A DNA stretch of 64,000 nt from Mercurialis annua. Its lineage: Eukaryota; Streptophyta; Magnoliopsida; Malpighiales; Euphorbiaceae. The notes beneath the pieces were generated by a model. The model did not search any database and was not told the origin of the DNA. It was given only the letters and a program-made list of their open reading frames with translations. Below are positions 23,401-36,310 of this stretch, in pieces. The position numbers were made by a program, and so were the translations under genes. The stretch's first letter is position 1. Each line of letters begins with the position of its first letter. The stretch is from positions 31,159,379 to 31,223,378 of the forward strand of contig NC_065571.1 in the NCBI RefSeq assembly GCF_937616625.2, read 5' to 3'.

Positions 23401-24647
23401 CACATCCTGTACTTCCCGTTTTCCTTCTTTACTAGGACCACATTTGCCACCCATTCAGGGTAGAAACCTTCGCGGATGAAATCTGCTGCCTCCAATACGT
23501 TTACTTCGTCTGCCATTATCTTCTGCCTCTCCTCAGTGAATCTCCTCTTCTTTTGGACCTTGGGTACGCTCCCTGGGATCACATTCAGCTTGTGCGACGC
23601 TACTTTGGGATCGATTCCCACAACCTCCGTTGGTTCAGTGGCAAAAGAATCTACGTTCTTTTTCAGTATCCCTGTTATTTCCTGGGCTATCTTTTCTGGT
23701 ACATCAGTTCCTACTTTGACAGTATTGGTCTCAGTTAGGTGAAGTTCTTTCATAACGCCTACTGGTTCTGCTCCTTGTGACTCTTCCTCTTCTACTGCGT
23801 CTCCTGGGAACGCCTCAATAGTCAAGCTTTCATCTTCTTTTGTCGTTACTAAGCAGCATTCCTTAGCCATCTCCTGGTCTCCTCTGACTACTACTATCCC
23901 TGATGACGTTGGCATTTTTAGTGTCAGCAGTCTGATGCTATTCACTGCTCCCGACTGGTATAAGAATGGTCTGCCCAGTATGCTGTTGTATGCCAGGAGA
24001 AGGTCTACTACATTAAACTGAGCATGCATCTTTTTGACTAGCCCTTCACTTCTGTTTCCCAATTCTACGTATAAACTCACTGTTCCTTCCGGACGTATTG
24101 GTGCCCCTCCCAGGCCTACTAGTGGGACTGAGGACTTCCGCAGGTCTGTTGCTGAGCCTTTCATCTCTTTAAATGCCTCCAAGGTTAATAGGTTCACAGA
24201 ACTGCCTTCATCTACCAGTATCCGTTTTACTAGGTGATATCTGATTATGGCTTCTATCACCAACGCATCATTGTGTGGTCCCTTCACGTGATGTCCATCG
24301 TCTGGCCCGAACGATATCTCTGGGATTACTTCTCTTTCAATTGCGAACACTGTGGCCGACCCTCTTCTATTCCTTTTCTTTTTCTGATTACTGCTGTAGG
24401 GCTCTCCTCCTTCTATCACGTTTACTACGCCTGCGACCTCTTTCTTCTTCTTGTTTTGTTCCTCTTTCTCTGTTGACTCCCCTTTCCTTTTGTCTCCGGG
24501 TCGGTCGTTGACAAACTTCTTCAAAAGTCCAGACTGAATTAGCTGCTCTATTTCTCTCTTGAGGTCCCAGCATCTGTCCGTGTCGTGGCCATAGCCCTCG
24601 TGAAAACGACAGTATTTGCTCTTGTCTCTTTGGATGTCAGGATCCAT
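20490..24647 (-). pseudogene. pol: pol of the gypsy element: protease, RT, RNase H, integrase (disabled)
   Basis: Read from 24647 downward: a CCHC-like knuckle (YCRFHEGYGHDTDRC), an aspartic protease site as VDEGSSVNLL (a substituted D-x-G motif), RT from about 23500 with YVDD at about 23090, RNase H of the RT unit, a second RNase H (FVDGASSDQGAGAGIVLL) and integrase. The latter has HEGECGAH then CDKFQRF, so one zinc-binding Cys is lost, and catalytic D (VDILGPF), D (VTDNGKQFD) and a region NGLTEVTN for the E. In-frame stops: TAA at 23355-23357 in DS*PLSNIDQLVD, and TGA at 20937-20939 in WAY*TTP, both looking like single-base nonsense changes. The C-terminal chromodomain-free tail ends at 20490. 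A 63-nt intron-like insert lies at 22082-22144. Confidence 0.9.
22082..22144 (-). other. 63-nt GT-AG insert in the second RNase H domain
   Basis: Minus-strand reading gives AATGTGGCAG then GTACAAACATG ... GCTAACAATGTAGCAG then AATATGAGG. Removing 22082-22144 restores the continuous family-typical string NNVAEYEALLTGL; left in, it adds 21 residues without a stop. It is bounded by near-identical 13-bp repeats (AACAATGTGGCAG / AACAATGTAGCAG) and includes GCTAAC, a branch-point-like motif. Confidence 0.8.
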
Positions 24648-26324
24648 CTTCTGGGTGTGTTGAACATCACTCGGTTTTGTTTCATCCAGCTGAGTATGTA
24701 TACTGGGGCTTTATTCAACGGGGTGAAATAGTAGGGTCTGTGCCCTGCGCCATATCGCTGAGTCTGTGGCCTTTCTTCTTCCTTTTTTCCTCGATATCTG
24801 GTACTATCCTGCTTGGTGTGCTCATGTTGTTTCGTGAGGGTTCTTCGGGCTTCGTCTAGTTCCACATATTTATGAGCGATCAGCATTAAGTCTTGAAAGG
24901 TGGTTGGCTTTTTCATCAGGATCTTGTCACGGAGTTCTTCAAACTTTGTTCCCATTTTCATTGCTTCGATGGCTGTGTCATGGTTCAGGTTTTCGATTTG
25001 AACTGCTTCCTTGTTGAATCTTTCTACGAAATTTTTGAGGGTCTCCTGCTCTCCTTGCTTGCACTTCCTCAAGTCGATGGAGCTCTTCTGCATGGGGATA
25101 TTTGTTCTGAACCTTGCTTTGAATGCTGATGCTAAGTCGGAGAAAGAACTTATTGACCCTGCCTTGAGACATGAGTACCATTTTTGCGCCGATGCTTTTA
25201 ACGTCACAGGGAACACTCTACAGAGCATGGGATCAGTTACATCTTGTAGCATCATGATTGTCTTAAACTTCGAGATGTGGCTTTTCGGATCTCCTGTTCC
25301 ATCAAAAGGCTCAAAAGTTGGTAATTTAAACGTCGAAGGAAACCTTACCGACTGTATCTCTGAGTTGAGTGGGGAGTCTTCGTCCTCTCGCTCCTCCTCT
25401 GTTCCCTTGCCTTCCTTCTGATACTTCTTCATGGCGTTCTTAATTTTCTCGTCGATGTTGCTCCTTTCGTCTACTCCCTTCCTTTTGTTGGATGAATGAC
25501 TTTCTGCGTCCTTGCTGTGCTTTCCTAGCATCTTGGTTCCCTTTGATTTGTCGTCCTCAATTACATGAATTCGACCGTTGTTCCGCACCGCTGCTTCTAT
25601 GACCTTCTCCTGGGCTGTCTTGTCTCCAAGGAGCGGGATTGTTCCTGGTCCCTTGTCTAGCCCATCCTTCTCCTTTTGTAGTACGGGCTCAGATTGTCCC
25701 CTTCTCGGTGCGTTTCCTCTTTATTTCGCCTTAGTGACTGGGGATCCTCTCTACGTCTGGTCTCTGCGTCAACTCCCTGGTTTTGCTTTTCTGCAAATTT
25801 TTCCTGATCTCTTGCCAGTCCTATCAGGTGGTCCGGAAGTCATTGATGCTCTTCATTACTGCCTCATGATAGAGGGGTGGCATAGGCACCCCCTAGGGTA
25901 CGTATGGGGGTATTTGCGCCGTTGACGTTACTGTTCCTTCTGTGTCTAGGGACGGGAAGGGAATAGGCTGGACGGGTCGTAGATACCCTGGTTGATTAGG
26001 TTGACTCCACGGATAGTAACCTGGATACCATCCTCCTGCCGGTTGCTGGTAGGTCATAGGTGGCTGGTACTGTGGAGTATAGTATCCCCATGGCGAGGTT
26101 GTGTTCCTTAGTGCGTGTATGCCCTGAACGTTTCTTATCATGGGTGGTGGTATGATGTCGTACGCGACTCCAGTGGTTGCTGGTATGGTCCCACTGGAGA
26201 TCGGAACGTTAATTCTGATTCCTCCGTCGGGTATCAGGGGTGGGAGGATCGGACCACCGCTTGCTGGTAAGCCTGCTGTTGTCACGACCACTCCCGGCGG
26301 TGGTGGTTCTTCTCTTCCATCCAT
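24548..26324 (-). pseudogene. gag: gag of the gypsy element (frame-broken)
   Basis: The first part, from ATG at 26324 (MDGREEPPPPG) to a stop at 25893, is rich in Pro, Gly and Tyr (QYQPPMTYQQPAGGW). After frame breaks, 25588-24548 encodes a charged region and then the retrotransposon gag (PF03732) core: PTFEPFDGTGDPKSHI, KWYSCLKAGSISSF, FRTNIPMQ and LKNFVERFN. It then shifts into the frame that carries the zinc knuckle and protease at 24647. The frame changes at about 25600-25890 and 24650 disable a continuous Gag, although a shift at the gag-pol boundary could be normal. Confidence 0.85.
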
Positions 26325-26371
26325 TTCGTCTTCAAAACCAAGATTAAAACTTATATTAGAAACGAATGTCG

Positions 26372-26389
26372 TTCCCACAGACGGCGCCA
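26372..26389 (-). other. primer binding site
   Basis: On the minus strand TGGCGCCGTCTGTGGGAA begins two bases after the 5' LTR. TGGCGCC-type sites, thought to pair with tRNA-Asp or a similar tRNA, are typical of Tat and Athila gypsy elements. Confidence 0.85.
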
Positions 26390-26391
26390 AA

Positions 26392-26812
26392 TGATGGTTT
26401 TGATGATCGTCTTTGTCACTATTGTCGCTGAGCTCCCACCTGCTAAGATTAACAAGTTAGAAGGATTCGAGCCGGTGTTGGCTCGAACACCCTCCGATGC
26501 CTAAGTCATTCTCCGATGAGGTCTTAGTGAGAGTAGTAATGAGAAGTGAATATGAGTGTTACCTGGCTTAGGCTTCGTCTATTTATACATTACATAGTCT
26601 TTGTATCCTAGTAGGATTGTTTCTCTATTGGTTTCAGTTATCTCTTTGAGATTTGCCTCTATCCCTGATCTTAAGGGATTTCGGTGTTATCTTGATATCT
26701 TCAGCTGTTATAGCTGCGTACTGGGTCAGGGACCTGAATAGATCAGTTTCTGGGTCCATATTCAGGGCCGTTGTAGTGAGTCTTGTCCCTTGTTCTGGTC
26801 CTTTATCCATCA
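26392..26812 (-). repeat. 5' LTR of the gypsy element
   Basis: 421 bp, TGATGG...CCATCA, matching 17223-17643 except for nine substitutions. It would contain the element promoter on the minus strand; the TATATATA of the left copy is TATTTATA here. Confidence 0.95.
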
Positions 26813-26817
26813 GGTAT
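26813..26817. repeat. target-site duplication GGTAT, right
   Basis: Exact match to 17218-17222, so the two host flanks were contiguous before insertion. Confidence 0.93.
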
Positions 26818-29800
26818 CAAGGACGCAATTATCCGGTTGGGTCAACTGACATGTGATCGATCGAGCTATACTTCCTGAATGAGTTTGAGTTGGGCTTACG
26901 AGCGAATCACCCTTTCCACTATTCTAGACTAGATGCAGAAAATTCTCTACCTCTATCACCTATCTGTGCATGAAATCCTTGGCAAAAGCCCCTGTCTCTG
27001 TCATAAATTTCACCACGGGAAAAAGCTTTAGTAAAGCAGTACTGAACTAAGCTACGATATTCTCCCTCACTTCTTCTTATGTCGCCCATGCCCTACGACT
27101 ACTAGGTCACTCACTAACTTCCTTAAGAGGTGCCTAATCAGGATATTACTTCAGGAAATTCATTAACAGCTTATTCTGATTTAATGCCAAACCTCCTTAT
27201 CTTTAAACCGGGTATTCCCACTATGTCTAGATTTGAATAAAGGGCATATTGCTTTGATTCAAAAGTTGCTGATTCAATAGCGGCAGATTCTATCACATCG
27301 GGTCCGAGAACAAAGAAATAAGAAGACTGGAGGATAGCACGTGGGATCTTCTTCTTTATTGAAGACGGTAGGACCAAAGGCAACTACTTCAACAATCGCT
27401 TATTTCACAGCGCCTTGATCTTCTAGGCTTTTGCCTACTTTTCTTAGTCCTTTTCCGCTTGATCGCTAACTCGCCTCCTCAGGTATCTTCCTTACACACA
27501 AGACCTAGATTTACTTAATATAATATGCTTAGGCTCACCTTTCCTTTCAACTTCCACTGCGATTGCCTTACGGCGTAAGAACCCTGGATCTCCTTTTCCG
27601 TATCTTTCATCTCCGCGCAATCCTTAGTGAGCAACTTCCTCCCGTAACTTGCCGGTAGAGTGACTTCGTTCCTATCCGTCTATCACCTTTTTGAGCTTAT
27701 GGTCTCAAAACTCCAACCTCCATACGCTTAGGCTGAGGGCAATAAATAGTCATTCCATTCATCCATCTATCCCTTCTCTTTGTCGGGATACTGCGTGACA
27801 GGAGCAAAGCAGTGAGGTGAAAGGGAGATGGAAATTGAGGAACTTCTTCCCACAATAAGAAGAGGAGGTCTTCCTAACTTCAGGCCTTCCTCTCACACTT
27901 ACATAAAGTAGGGGTCTGCTTTTTGGGCGAGATACCGGTTTGCTGGCCAACAGCCATAAAAAAAAGTCTTTTTAGCTTTAGCGAACGTATTCTATAACCT
28001 CTCATTTCGTTCGAGCTCCATTCCATCGACCCGAGTGGCTACGCTCCTTCTACCTCAACCTCGGTCAACCGAACCAAAGCCAAAACGAGATGCTCTTCCC
28101 TTGTTATCTCCTGTTGTTAAAAGGTATTTCCTCTTATAGTCACCTTACCTGGAGTTATCTCGCTACCTTAATTTAATCCCCATTTATTTTCCTTCTCCTT
28201 GAGAAAGACACGCAATTGGCTTCTCTTCCATTTATCTCATTCACTCTTTAGTCAGATCTAACTTTTCTCTTGAGTTTCAATGGTTGCTATCAAGCGAGCT
28301 TGCATTTGTTTTCGAGTTCCTAACTACTTTAAATCTCTGTCGCTTTCACCGAAACCAAGGGCAACCCCCCAAAGAGACGAGTTCACACCGACCGGTACTA
28401 TGTTGTTTCGCCCTTCTTCAAGAAAGGCGGATCTAGAACCGCCACCTTCCTATTATATTGAATAGCGAGATAGAGTCAAAAAGTCAACCCAAATGGGCTA
28501 GGCTTTGAAAGCCTCTCTCTTTTATTACCGCTCTCTGTGGGAAGTTTTTGATTCCGCCCATCCCTTCTTATGAGATTTCTATACCACCATCTTCTATAGC
28601 AGGGGATTGACGGACAAAACTAGCACCGCTTATTCCTCCATAGAGTCATACCCTATTATCTTCTTCCTCTACAGGGGATGTGAACGGAGAATCAACGAAT
28701 AATTGTCGGAAAATAATCGGAAAATTGATAGGGAGAAAACCCGCTGCTCTAGGATGAAGTTCGATATGGCCAGGAAGGTCAAAGACTTAGAGAAGTTAGG
28801 TCATCGAGTTCTAGAATTGCTCATCAAAAGTATATTCTTTTCCTTCCTAAAGCGAGTCGGCCCTCTATCCCACACCAGCCCCCCCTTTCCAATTCCTTAA
28901 ACAAGGCCTCGCCTTTAATGACTACTATAGAAGAGAAAAGGGTGATGACCACTTTACCTACGACATTTCCTATTCAATCATATAACCAGACTTTTAGTAA
29001 AGTACAGACGGAAAAATAAGGAATTTCTAAACTTCATTAAGGAGTTACACATTCAAAAGCAAAGTAAATGCGCCTTAGCCCTATTCGCCCGATTCACCGA
29101 CAGTGTTGTTCGAGGAAGATCTTTTTTATTTATTACTTAGTCTTTGTCTTTACTTTATCTTAAACTATGATCTTTTTATACTATGCATCTCTATTACTAG
29201 TACCTCCCAGTGAAGCTTCTTTGGCTTGAAGACCGGAAAGAGGACAAGTGTCCCGCTATAAGAGAGACTTTTTGCTTTCCAACCTATGACGCCTTGTCAA
29301 GAAGGAGCTCCATTTCAAGGGATGGCTTGATGGGACGTTCAAAAGGTCTCATGGGCAAGAAAGAATGCGGGTCTAGATAGGCTAAAGACCACAAAACGGA
29401 ATCAAAAGACAGACCTACCTTTTCTTCTTATCGTGAGTTTACCCGGTTCCTTTCTTCAGATAAAGATAAAGAACCACATCTGGGGCCGTCAAGCACTCAT
29501 CTATTAGAAGACCAATACCTTTTAATATACCCTTCCTCTCTCCTTATCATTTCTATCATACCCTTATTCTTATTAGGCAACTCCACTATTTATCACATTT
29601 CTTAATTATAGAATCGCTTTTAGTACTCCCTATCTAATCAAGATTCTTCTTTACAGTCCTGCAGACCTTACATACAAACGCAATTCCTCGATTCATTAAC
29701 GTGCTAGTTTGAAGCTCAAAACAATGACTGGGGAATTCTCAAGCTATGGGTCTTCCAATCAATCTTTGTAAAAAAACCTCTTTTCCTATAGAGGTAGGAA

Positions 29801-30048
29801 CAAGAGAAGCAGGAATGGTACCAATGGCACAGATTCCTATTGCTTTTTTTTCCAACTGGGTTTAGTGAGACCCGAAAGGTAAAGTTAAAAAATCTAAGAC
29901 ACTGTTAGGTGACCTGACATCTACGACCTGAAATGGGGACTTTCTAGTAGACCGATTTATCGAACTGTTATAAGCGAATCAAATTCCGCTTGGAATAAAA
30001 ACCAGTATTAAGTGGTTCTCTTTTCCTCTGCAAGACTCTTCAACCAAT
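26818..30048. other. mitochondrial-type spacer, no gene seen
   Basis: About 3.2 kb of pyrimidine/purine-tract-rich sequence resembling plant mitochondrial intergenic DNA. Short frames (60-70 codons) at 27171-27383, 27759-27950, 28280-28465 and 28703-28900 are unrecognised. No tRNA or rRNA was found. Confidence 0.55.
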
Positions 30049-33000
30049 TAGAAAAACGGATCTACTACCACAAAACTCTCAAACCTGACTTTAACCTTCC
30101 AGAGGGCTTACCCGGCCTCTATACCGGGAGTTTCACTAAGGCCTCCAAGGGTAAGATGAGCAGTGGGGAACATCTATTTATAGGCGTGTTAGCATCAACA
30201 ACATCTTTTAAAAGAAGGGAATTCGACAGCCTTACAACAAACAAGCTTTCTTAAGGCACTAGCTTTGCTCCGACCGAGCGAGAGCGCTCAAAAGACTAGC
30301 TGAGAGAAAGCAAAAGAAAAAAGAAGATGAACGAAAGTCACTGCTTCATTGGTCCTTCATTACTCCCTTCTTTCTGCTACTTCATTCGAACTAACCTCAA
30401 AAAAGTGTCCCCAAGACTGCGTAGGCAATCAGAAAGAGGCAAGCACTTTTCAAAAATGACAAAGCTAAGGAGACAGATAAAAAAAGGAGAAACCTTTACA
30501 CCTTAAAGGCATTAGGCTCGGTAGGTTTGAAAGCAGAAGCAAAGGCAACTACAACTACTGTCTTTGTTCTCAAATAGCCAGCTGCAGCTCTTGTCCAGTG
30601 GAATTACGCTCATTCCTTCTCTAAAAATTTAAAAGAACTAGTTGAATAACCAAGGGGAACTGAAACTCCTTTTCTATCGGGAATGACTCTTAGCGCTTAG
30701 GAGAGAGAGCTAGTCTTGCATTTGAAGAACCAGATCTTCCTTTATTCTAAGATGCCAGTCAGACTTCTTACTTTCCTGAACCAAATCAAGCAGCTGTCCA
30801 TTGAACCTCAAAAAGCAGTAGAAGCGGCGAATAAAGCAGTGAATAAGGACTAAGGGCTATCGCTGAGTCCAATACTTATTGAATTGTCTTTTGGTCAGTA
30901 AATAGAAGTGGTTCCTACAGTTTTGGGACCTGCATACATGTTATAAATTCTAAGCACAATCGAGCCTTCATATCCTTCTTATCTCTGTTCTTCGTGAGTA
31001 GGAGGCGGTTTTTGCTGTCAAAATGCAGGTTTGTCAAGGTAAAGCTTTTTAAGCTGTTGATTTTGTACTTCTTTCCTTTCCCTCTTCTGTCGCTTCCTTC
31101 TACTATTGATCATGTCCGATCTCCTTCTTACTAGAGGCGGAAATCGTCCTCATGGGAATCTAAGCTGAAGGTAAAGAATCATCCGATCGTATTTATTCCA
31201 TTTCGAGTTAGCGTCGAAAACAGCTTATTCTGTTCCGAAAGAGCCTATTTATTTTTCGTAGGTGTTGGACTAGTGGTTATTTCCTTTTTGCTTTCATCCC
31301 TTGTGGCGAACTAGACTGATAATTGTGTATGCATATAAAGAAGAGTTTGTCTTCTAGTTCTTCTCGTAGTGGAAAGCGTAGGTTTAGGAATAAAGCGTGG
31401 GAAGCAACCCTGCAATTCTAGTTTTATACGAACACTAAGCCAAACAGTTATACGGATTTCGCTAAACTCTGTCTATATTCATTATGACCCAAAGATAAGT
31501 CCCTGCCCTAAGCTAAGCCCTACGGTTCCTTCGCTTCCCGCCGTTAAGAGTTCTTGCTTCTAGGGCAATAAGAGTTAAGGATAGTAGTTAACAATCCCGG
31601 TATTTAAAACAAAAGGAAGAAGCAAGAATTTACATTTCTTCCTCGGCAAGTAAAGTGACTTCATCCAGCCAACTTACTTCTTCTTTTTATCTCTATGTTG
31701 CAAATTGCATTTATGCTTTCCTTTGTTGCTGAGCTATTGAGTGCCATTACTAGCCAGTCTTTCCCTAAGGGATTCTCCTTAGTTGCGAAGTGCTAGAATG
31801 TAGGCAATTGCCTTATTTAAAGATGGCGCTTTACCGGGTGACTTCTCCTCTTCTTCTTGTTCACAGCTACCTTGCCATACTGATTCTATTTGGCTATGGG
31901 CAATAGAGGGTTCTTTCTCTGGCCAGCTACAGGCTATGACTCATTCCTTCTAAACTTTCGGGTAAGGGAAGGCAGTCTATTTTTTCTTATTCTCTTTATA
32001 AACGCAGTCGTGAAAGCTGTGAACATTATCCGATCTCTGGGTAAAGAGAAGCCCAAGCCAAGATCGACATTAGCAGCACTTAGGCCTTTCACGACTGATT
32101 CTTATTAAAAGTTATTGAACTCCTCAATGATTGAACCGCCTTCCTTCACTGGCTTCGTAGCGTGTAGTGGTCTCTACCCTTAGCCTGCTAACTATTAAAC
32201 AGTCAACCCATGCCTTTTCACATCGGACTATGTAACACCACAACACCGAGACCTTTTTCACAAGACCATAGAAACCATAGGAAAGGTCACACCAATGGAA
32301 ACCTCGCCGCATTCAATCAGTTGAATGCTCCTTCACCTCGTATACTCGGTAGCATGCTTCGCTCCTTCACCTATGGGTGATGGCATACTCTACCTTCAAC
32401 TAAGAAGAACCCGCCCTCGGCTACAGAGCATTGAATGAATCTTATCTTGCCCCTTCTTTTTGTTCACTCGTAGTTCTTTCTTTCTATTCATCCACTTAGC
32501 GGCTTCTCAAAATGGGTAGGCCATGATTATTTGTTTATTTCATCTTCTCTTGAAGCACCTGTGTAGGTCTACTCTACACGGCACTTACTTTTCTTTCCGC
32601 ACGGTAGTCCTTGTTGAAATGAAGAGTCTATTGAAATTTATGCCGCTTTTTGGCACTGAATGCATTGTCTTTTTTTCTTTCTCATTCATTCTTAACGACC
32701 CTTCCATGTACCTAACGCTGATTCCCAAGCAGATTGGTTCTTGAGAATGGTCGCCACCTCTCTGCTCCTAAAAGAACTACTATTATAGAGAATACCCACA
32801 GTTCCCATAGTACTATGAGCTCCCTAAACAGTTACATAATCGTTGCTACGAGGGCTGCCAGCCAGCCACCACCCTCATACTTTATTTAATGTTGCTACAG
32901 TTACGCCTCCTATTGATGAAATCGCGTCGTCGTCTTTCCGAGAACCTGAATTGGATTCGTAAACAGAAAAAGACCTCTTGCTCCTGACTCTTGACCTAGC

Positions 33001-35359
33001 TTTATTACGAGCTCTATGATGATATTCTATTAATATCCTCTATCCTCACCAGGAAAGAAATAGATTCTATACCGTATAACCCTACCTTATAATCTTATAT
33101 ATAGCCCTCCATTGGAAGAAATCTTGCTCTGAAAGCTCATCAGAATGCCACTAATGTAACACTAGCTGTAAAGGCTACAAAACGGCAGACTCAACTCCAA
33201 CAAGAACTTCCACTCAAACTGGATATCCAAGCACCTTTGAAAGAAATGGCTTAATCAAGAGAGAGAGAACCCCTTTTATTTTATAGGGATCAACTATATC
33301 CACTTTAAGTCGGTCTTACTCGGGTGAATTTCTAGGCTTATCTCATCTGTTAGCTCGCCTTCTTATTTAACTAGTCTTTAACATTCATCTTTCTATGAAC
33401 GAACTGTGGCATTAACAAAGCATCAAGGGAGACCTTTCCTACTTCTAATCTAATCACATTTCTTTCGCTCTTTCTGGCTCCCGTGAGCACTTTGTTTTTC
33501 AATTTATTTCATTATCCGGGTTCTAATTAAGAAGTAGATTGCCGGGTGGTGAGCCCAAGCGAAGCGACCAGTAATACTTTCTATGTTTTGTTTGCTGATC
33601 CCCGGGTCTCCGGAGGGGAAAGATTCTAGATAGAAGGCGGGACCCTGAAATCCATTTGACTAAGTGATCAAATTGTAACCAATGAGGTGAGAGTTAGCCT
33701 GACTCGGAGCGAGTGCTCGTCTCCCTCTGGGTTATTGATGATCAAAAAGATATCATGCCCGCATCACTTTCATCTTGCCCTTTCACTCGCATGCTTCCTA
33801 GCCGTAGCTGTCAGCTGACTCGCTCCGTACATTCAATTCTCGATCTCTCTGGGGATTCTTCTCTTCCAGCCCTTGCCACTTCTATTTCTCTAAGAGCAAT
33901 CACAAGCTCCATGTCGAGTGTGAAATTGGATTGGGTTGGACTTTCTTTTATGGAAAGGGTCCCTGCTCACCTCTAATCCGTCTCTTAGCTCTAGACCGGA
34001 ATCAACCTCTGCAATCTCTGCAACTAGAGGAGAGTCCTTTTTTCCACATCCTCATCAAGTTACTCGGGTTTATTATCCTTTGGACCAAGGACCTAGGGTA
34101 AGACGTGGTTTACCGCTACCTTTGGAAGAAGACTTCCAAACTAAATTGGAGGACCACCTTCTTTTATAGATCATCATCTCTATCATCTTCATCTTCCTTC
34201 CCGCGGTTTTCCTTCTTATTAGGATTCTTCCGTACATTCCATTGCTTTGCTTCTTCCTAGGGATGAGGTCTCACTAATCCCCCCCCTAACACCTTTCATG
34301 GAAGAATAAGCGCTTAGGCTTTTTCTATAGCCTCTAATCGACTTTGCCTGCCTTGGTTGAACCATAAATCATTGAAGAACCTATTCCGGAGTCATCGATA
34401 GAATATCTAGGGCCTCTGGATCCAAAGCCTATTCCTTTTCCATTTACAAACCTAAGATGTGATGCTTTGGTCTGAAAACCAATAGCATAGATGAAGGCAT
34501 AGCCCATTCAAGTTCCATATCTGGATCCAGAACCATGAATAGATGAGGGCAGCATATACTGAGGCTTCTCTGGAAGAAGATCTCATAGGGGATCTCAAGG
34601 TTGAAGATGAAGATCCATATGCATGGACGTACAGATCGACGATCCAATTGATCTGGGACTCGAGGCATAGAAATCAGAGACGTAGAGCATAGTATGTTGG
34701 AAGGTGCTTATAAAAGACCAACTAAAGGCTTGTCATAGTATCTCCAAGTATCATGGGGGTGGAGCCTATTCTATGAGTACCTCGGGAGGGGGGTATACAT
34801 ATGGATTACTCTTTTTGTACATCGACCTGGCGTAGAAAACGGAAGTGCGCTTCAGCGCACGTAGGCTTGAAAGCTGTAGTTTTCTGGACAACGAATGGAA
34901 GAAATGGAAATGTGCCACTATCAAGCTTATCTTGATGAACCAGAAGTGAGAAGGGTAAGCTCAAAGAAAGACTGAAGAGAGATAGATAGCCAGTCAAGTA
35001 GTTAGCAGGTTAAGGATAAAAAGCTTTTAGAGTGAATAGCCCGTTCTTCAGTGACCAAGGAAGCAAGATTCACGTAGAAAGACTAGCACTATTACAGGAG
35101 CGCTAATGAAATCTATCTTTTCTATTTCAGAATATAAGACTTGTTGCACTCTAGACCTTATAAGATAAGCCTTTATACGTTATTGTAAACCCGAAGTCTC
35201 TTGCTTGAACCGCATTCTCCTATCTTAAATAAGACCTGGACGGTAGCGCATAAAAGCCTTGGAACGACTGCCGCGCCCTATTCAACTCACCATTATTATG
35301 CTTTCTTTGTCTTCGCATTACCCTAGTTCCTTAATCAAAATAGTCATAGGAGAAGCGGA

Positions 35360-35860
35360 GCTAGAAAACCTTCAGTCTGTAGCTCAAGTTCTCAAAGATT
35401 CTTCCCCTTACTCAGAGTTCTGGTTAGCCCACTTGCCCGAGCACACTCTCAAGTTGTAGATGCGCCAATCTCTCCTTCCCCCACAAGAACAGAAAAAGCA
35501 AGAGACCATGAACACCATCTGCAGCACTCAAGGCACCTGAGCAAGAGCAGGCTGCCTCAAAAAAATGGTCGGGCAGAAGGTTTGCCCTCTGTCACCACTT
35601 TGTAGTGTGGTGTGCGCAGCTGAGGAGGAAAACCACGTGCGTCGTTTTCGGGATTATGCCCTCCTTGGTAACGACATAGTCATCGGGCTATAGTTGCACG
35701 TTATCGTGAGTGGCTCAATGACTTGTGGGTCAAATATATGATTCTAAACGCTACGCCCCTCCACTCTTGAGTTTGGGAAAAAAATTCGTGTCAATGGCCT
35801 CTCCCTTTAACCGTGGGTGGAAGCCTTTTTTTCTTTCCTCCCACTGCCAAAATGAATTCT
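35360..35860 (+). pseudogene. mitovirus-type RdRp relic, copy B
   Basis: Same order as copy A: FALCHHFVVW, a frameshift, then RRFRDYALLGNDIVIG followed by a stop. The motif C triad is GND here rather than GDD, so even the catalytic centre has changed. The upstream frame 35259-35459 (ending LAHLPEHTLKL) probably belongs to the same relic, since it runs into it and shares the flank missing from copy A. Both copies share the frameshift, so it predates the duplication or arose in a common ancestor. Confidence 0.78.
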
Positions 35861-35998
35861 CGTTAACTTTATTCAATTCCCACTTATTAGCTGGACTAAC
35901 CTTTTCTTCTTATCAATAGGGTGTAGAAGTCACTTCCCTTCCTTTTCAAGATTTGGCGTTGTCTATCAAAAAGAGCCAAGATCGTAGTACCGAACTTA

Positions 35999-36310
35999 AT
36001 GTTACGTTTTTTGGATCCTAAAGTTAGGGTTTTGGGAATCTATGTTTCTAATATAGATGAGAAGAATGAGAATGATTTTCAGCAGAATAAGAGAAACCGG
36101 GGGGCTATTACACAGGCTAGCAGACAACCGGAAAGCTATTCCTTTGCAACAACCAAAAAGCAGGAAGCCTTCCTTCCAACAATGGTAAGGTTTGGAATGC
36201 TTATGGAATTGAAATATAGGGCAAAAGGGGCCGACATAAAACATGGGGACTACGATATATACGTAATATCTAAACTAAGAGATTATAAAAACAAGGAAAA
36301 AGGGCAATAG
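35999..36310 (+). CDS. unrecognised 103-codon ORF at the end of copy B
   Basis: It starts MLRFLDPKVRVLGIYV and is basic and Asn/Lys-rich, without a membrane segment. I recognise no family. The matching DNA in copy A carries an indel and a stop. Its position just after the RdRp relic allows it to be the polymerase's eroded C-terminal end. Coding status is doubtful. Confidence 0.25.
   Translation: MLRFLDPKVRVLGIYVSNIDEKNENDFQQNKRNRGAITQASRQPESYSFATTKKQEAFLPTMVRFGMLMELKYRAKGADIKHGDYDIYVISKLRDYKNKEKGQ

Larger units (their letters stand above)
17223..26812 (-). mobile_element. complete Ty3/gypsy retrotransposon, Tat-type lineage (9590 bp)
   Basis: The element lies on the minus strand: 5' LTR at 26392-26812, PBS, gag, protease-RT-RNase H-integrase, an antisense spliced extra ORF, PPT, and 3' LTR at 17223-17643. 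It is flanked by GGTAT duplications. The LTRs are equal in length and differ at 9 positions by my count (about 2%), implying a fairly young insertion. The antisense Transposase_28-like ORF between pol and the 3' LTR, the TGGCGCC primer site and a second, RVT_3-type RNase H place it in the Tat group (RIRE2/Grande/Retand relatives). Pol is broken by at least two nonsense codons and frame changes, so it is defective but structurally complete. Confidence 0.95.

Noticed and set aside
20937..26394. Long plus-strand frames (for example 21670-22131 and 25011-25421)
   Set aside because: These are antisense shadows of gag-pol, which carries all the recognisable domains.
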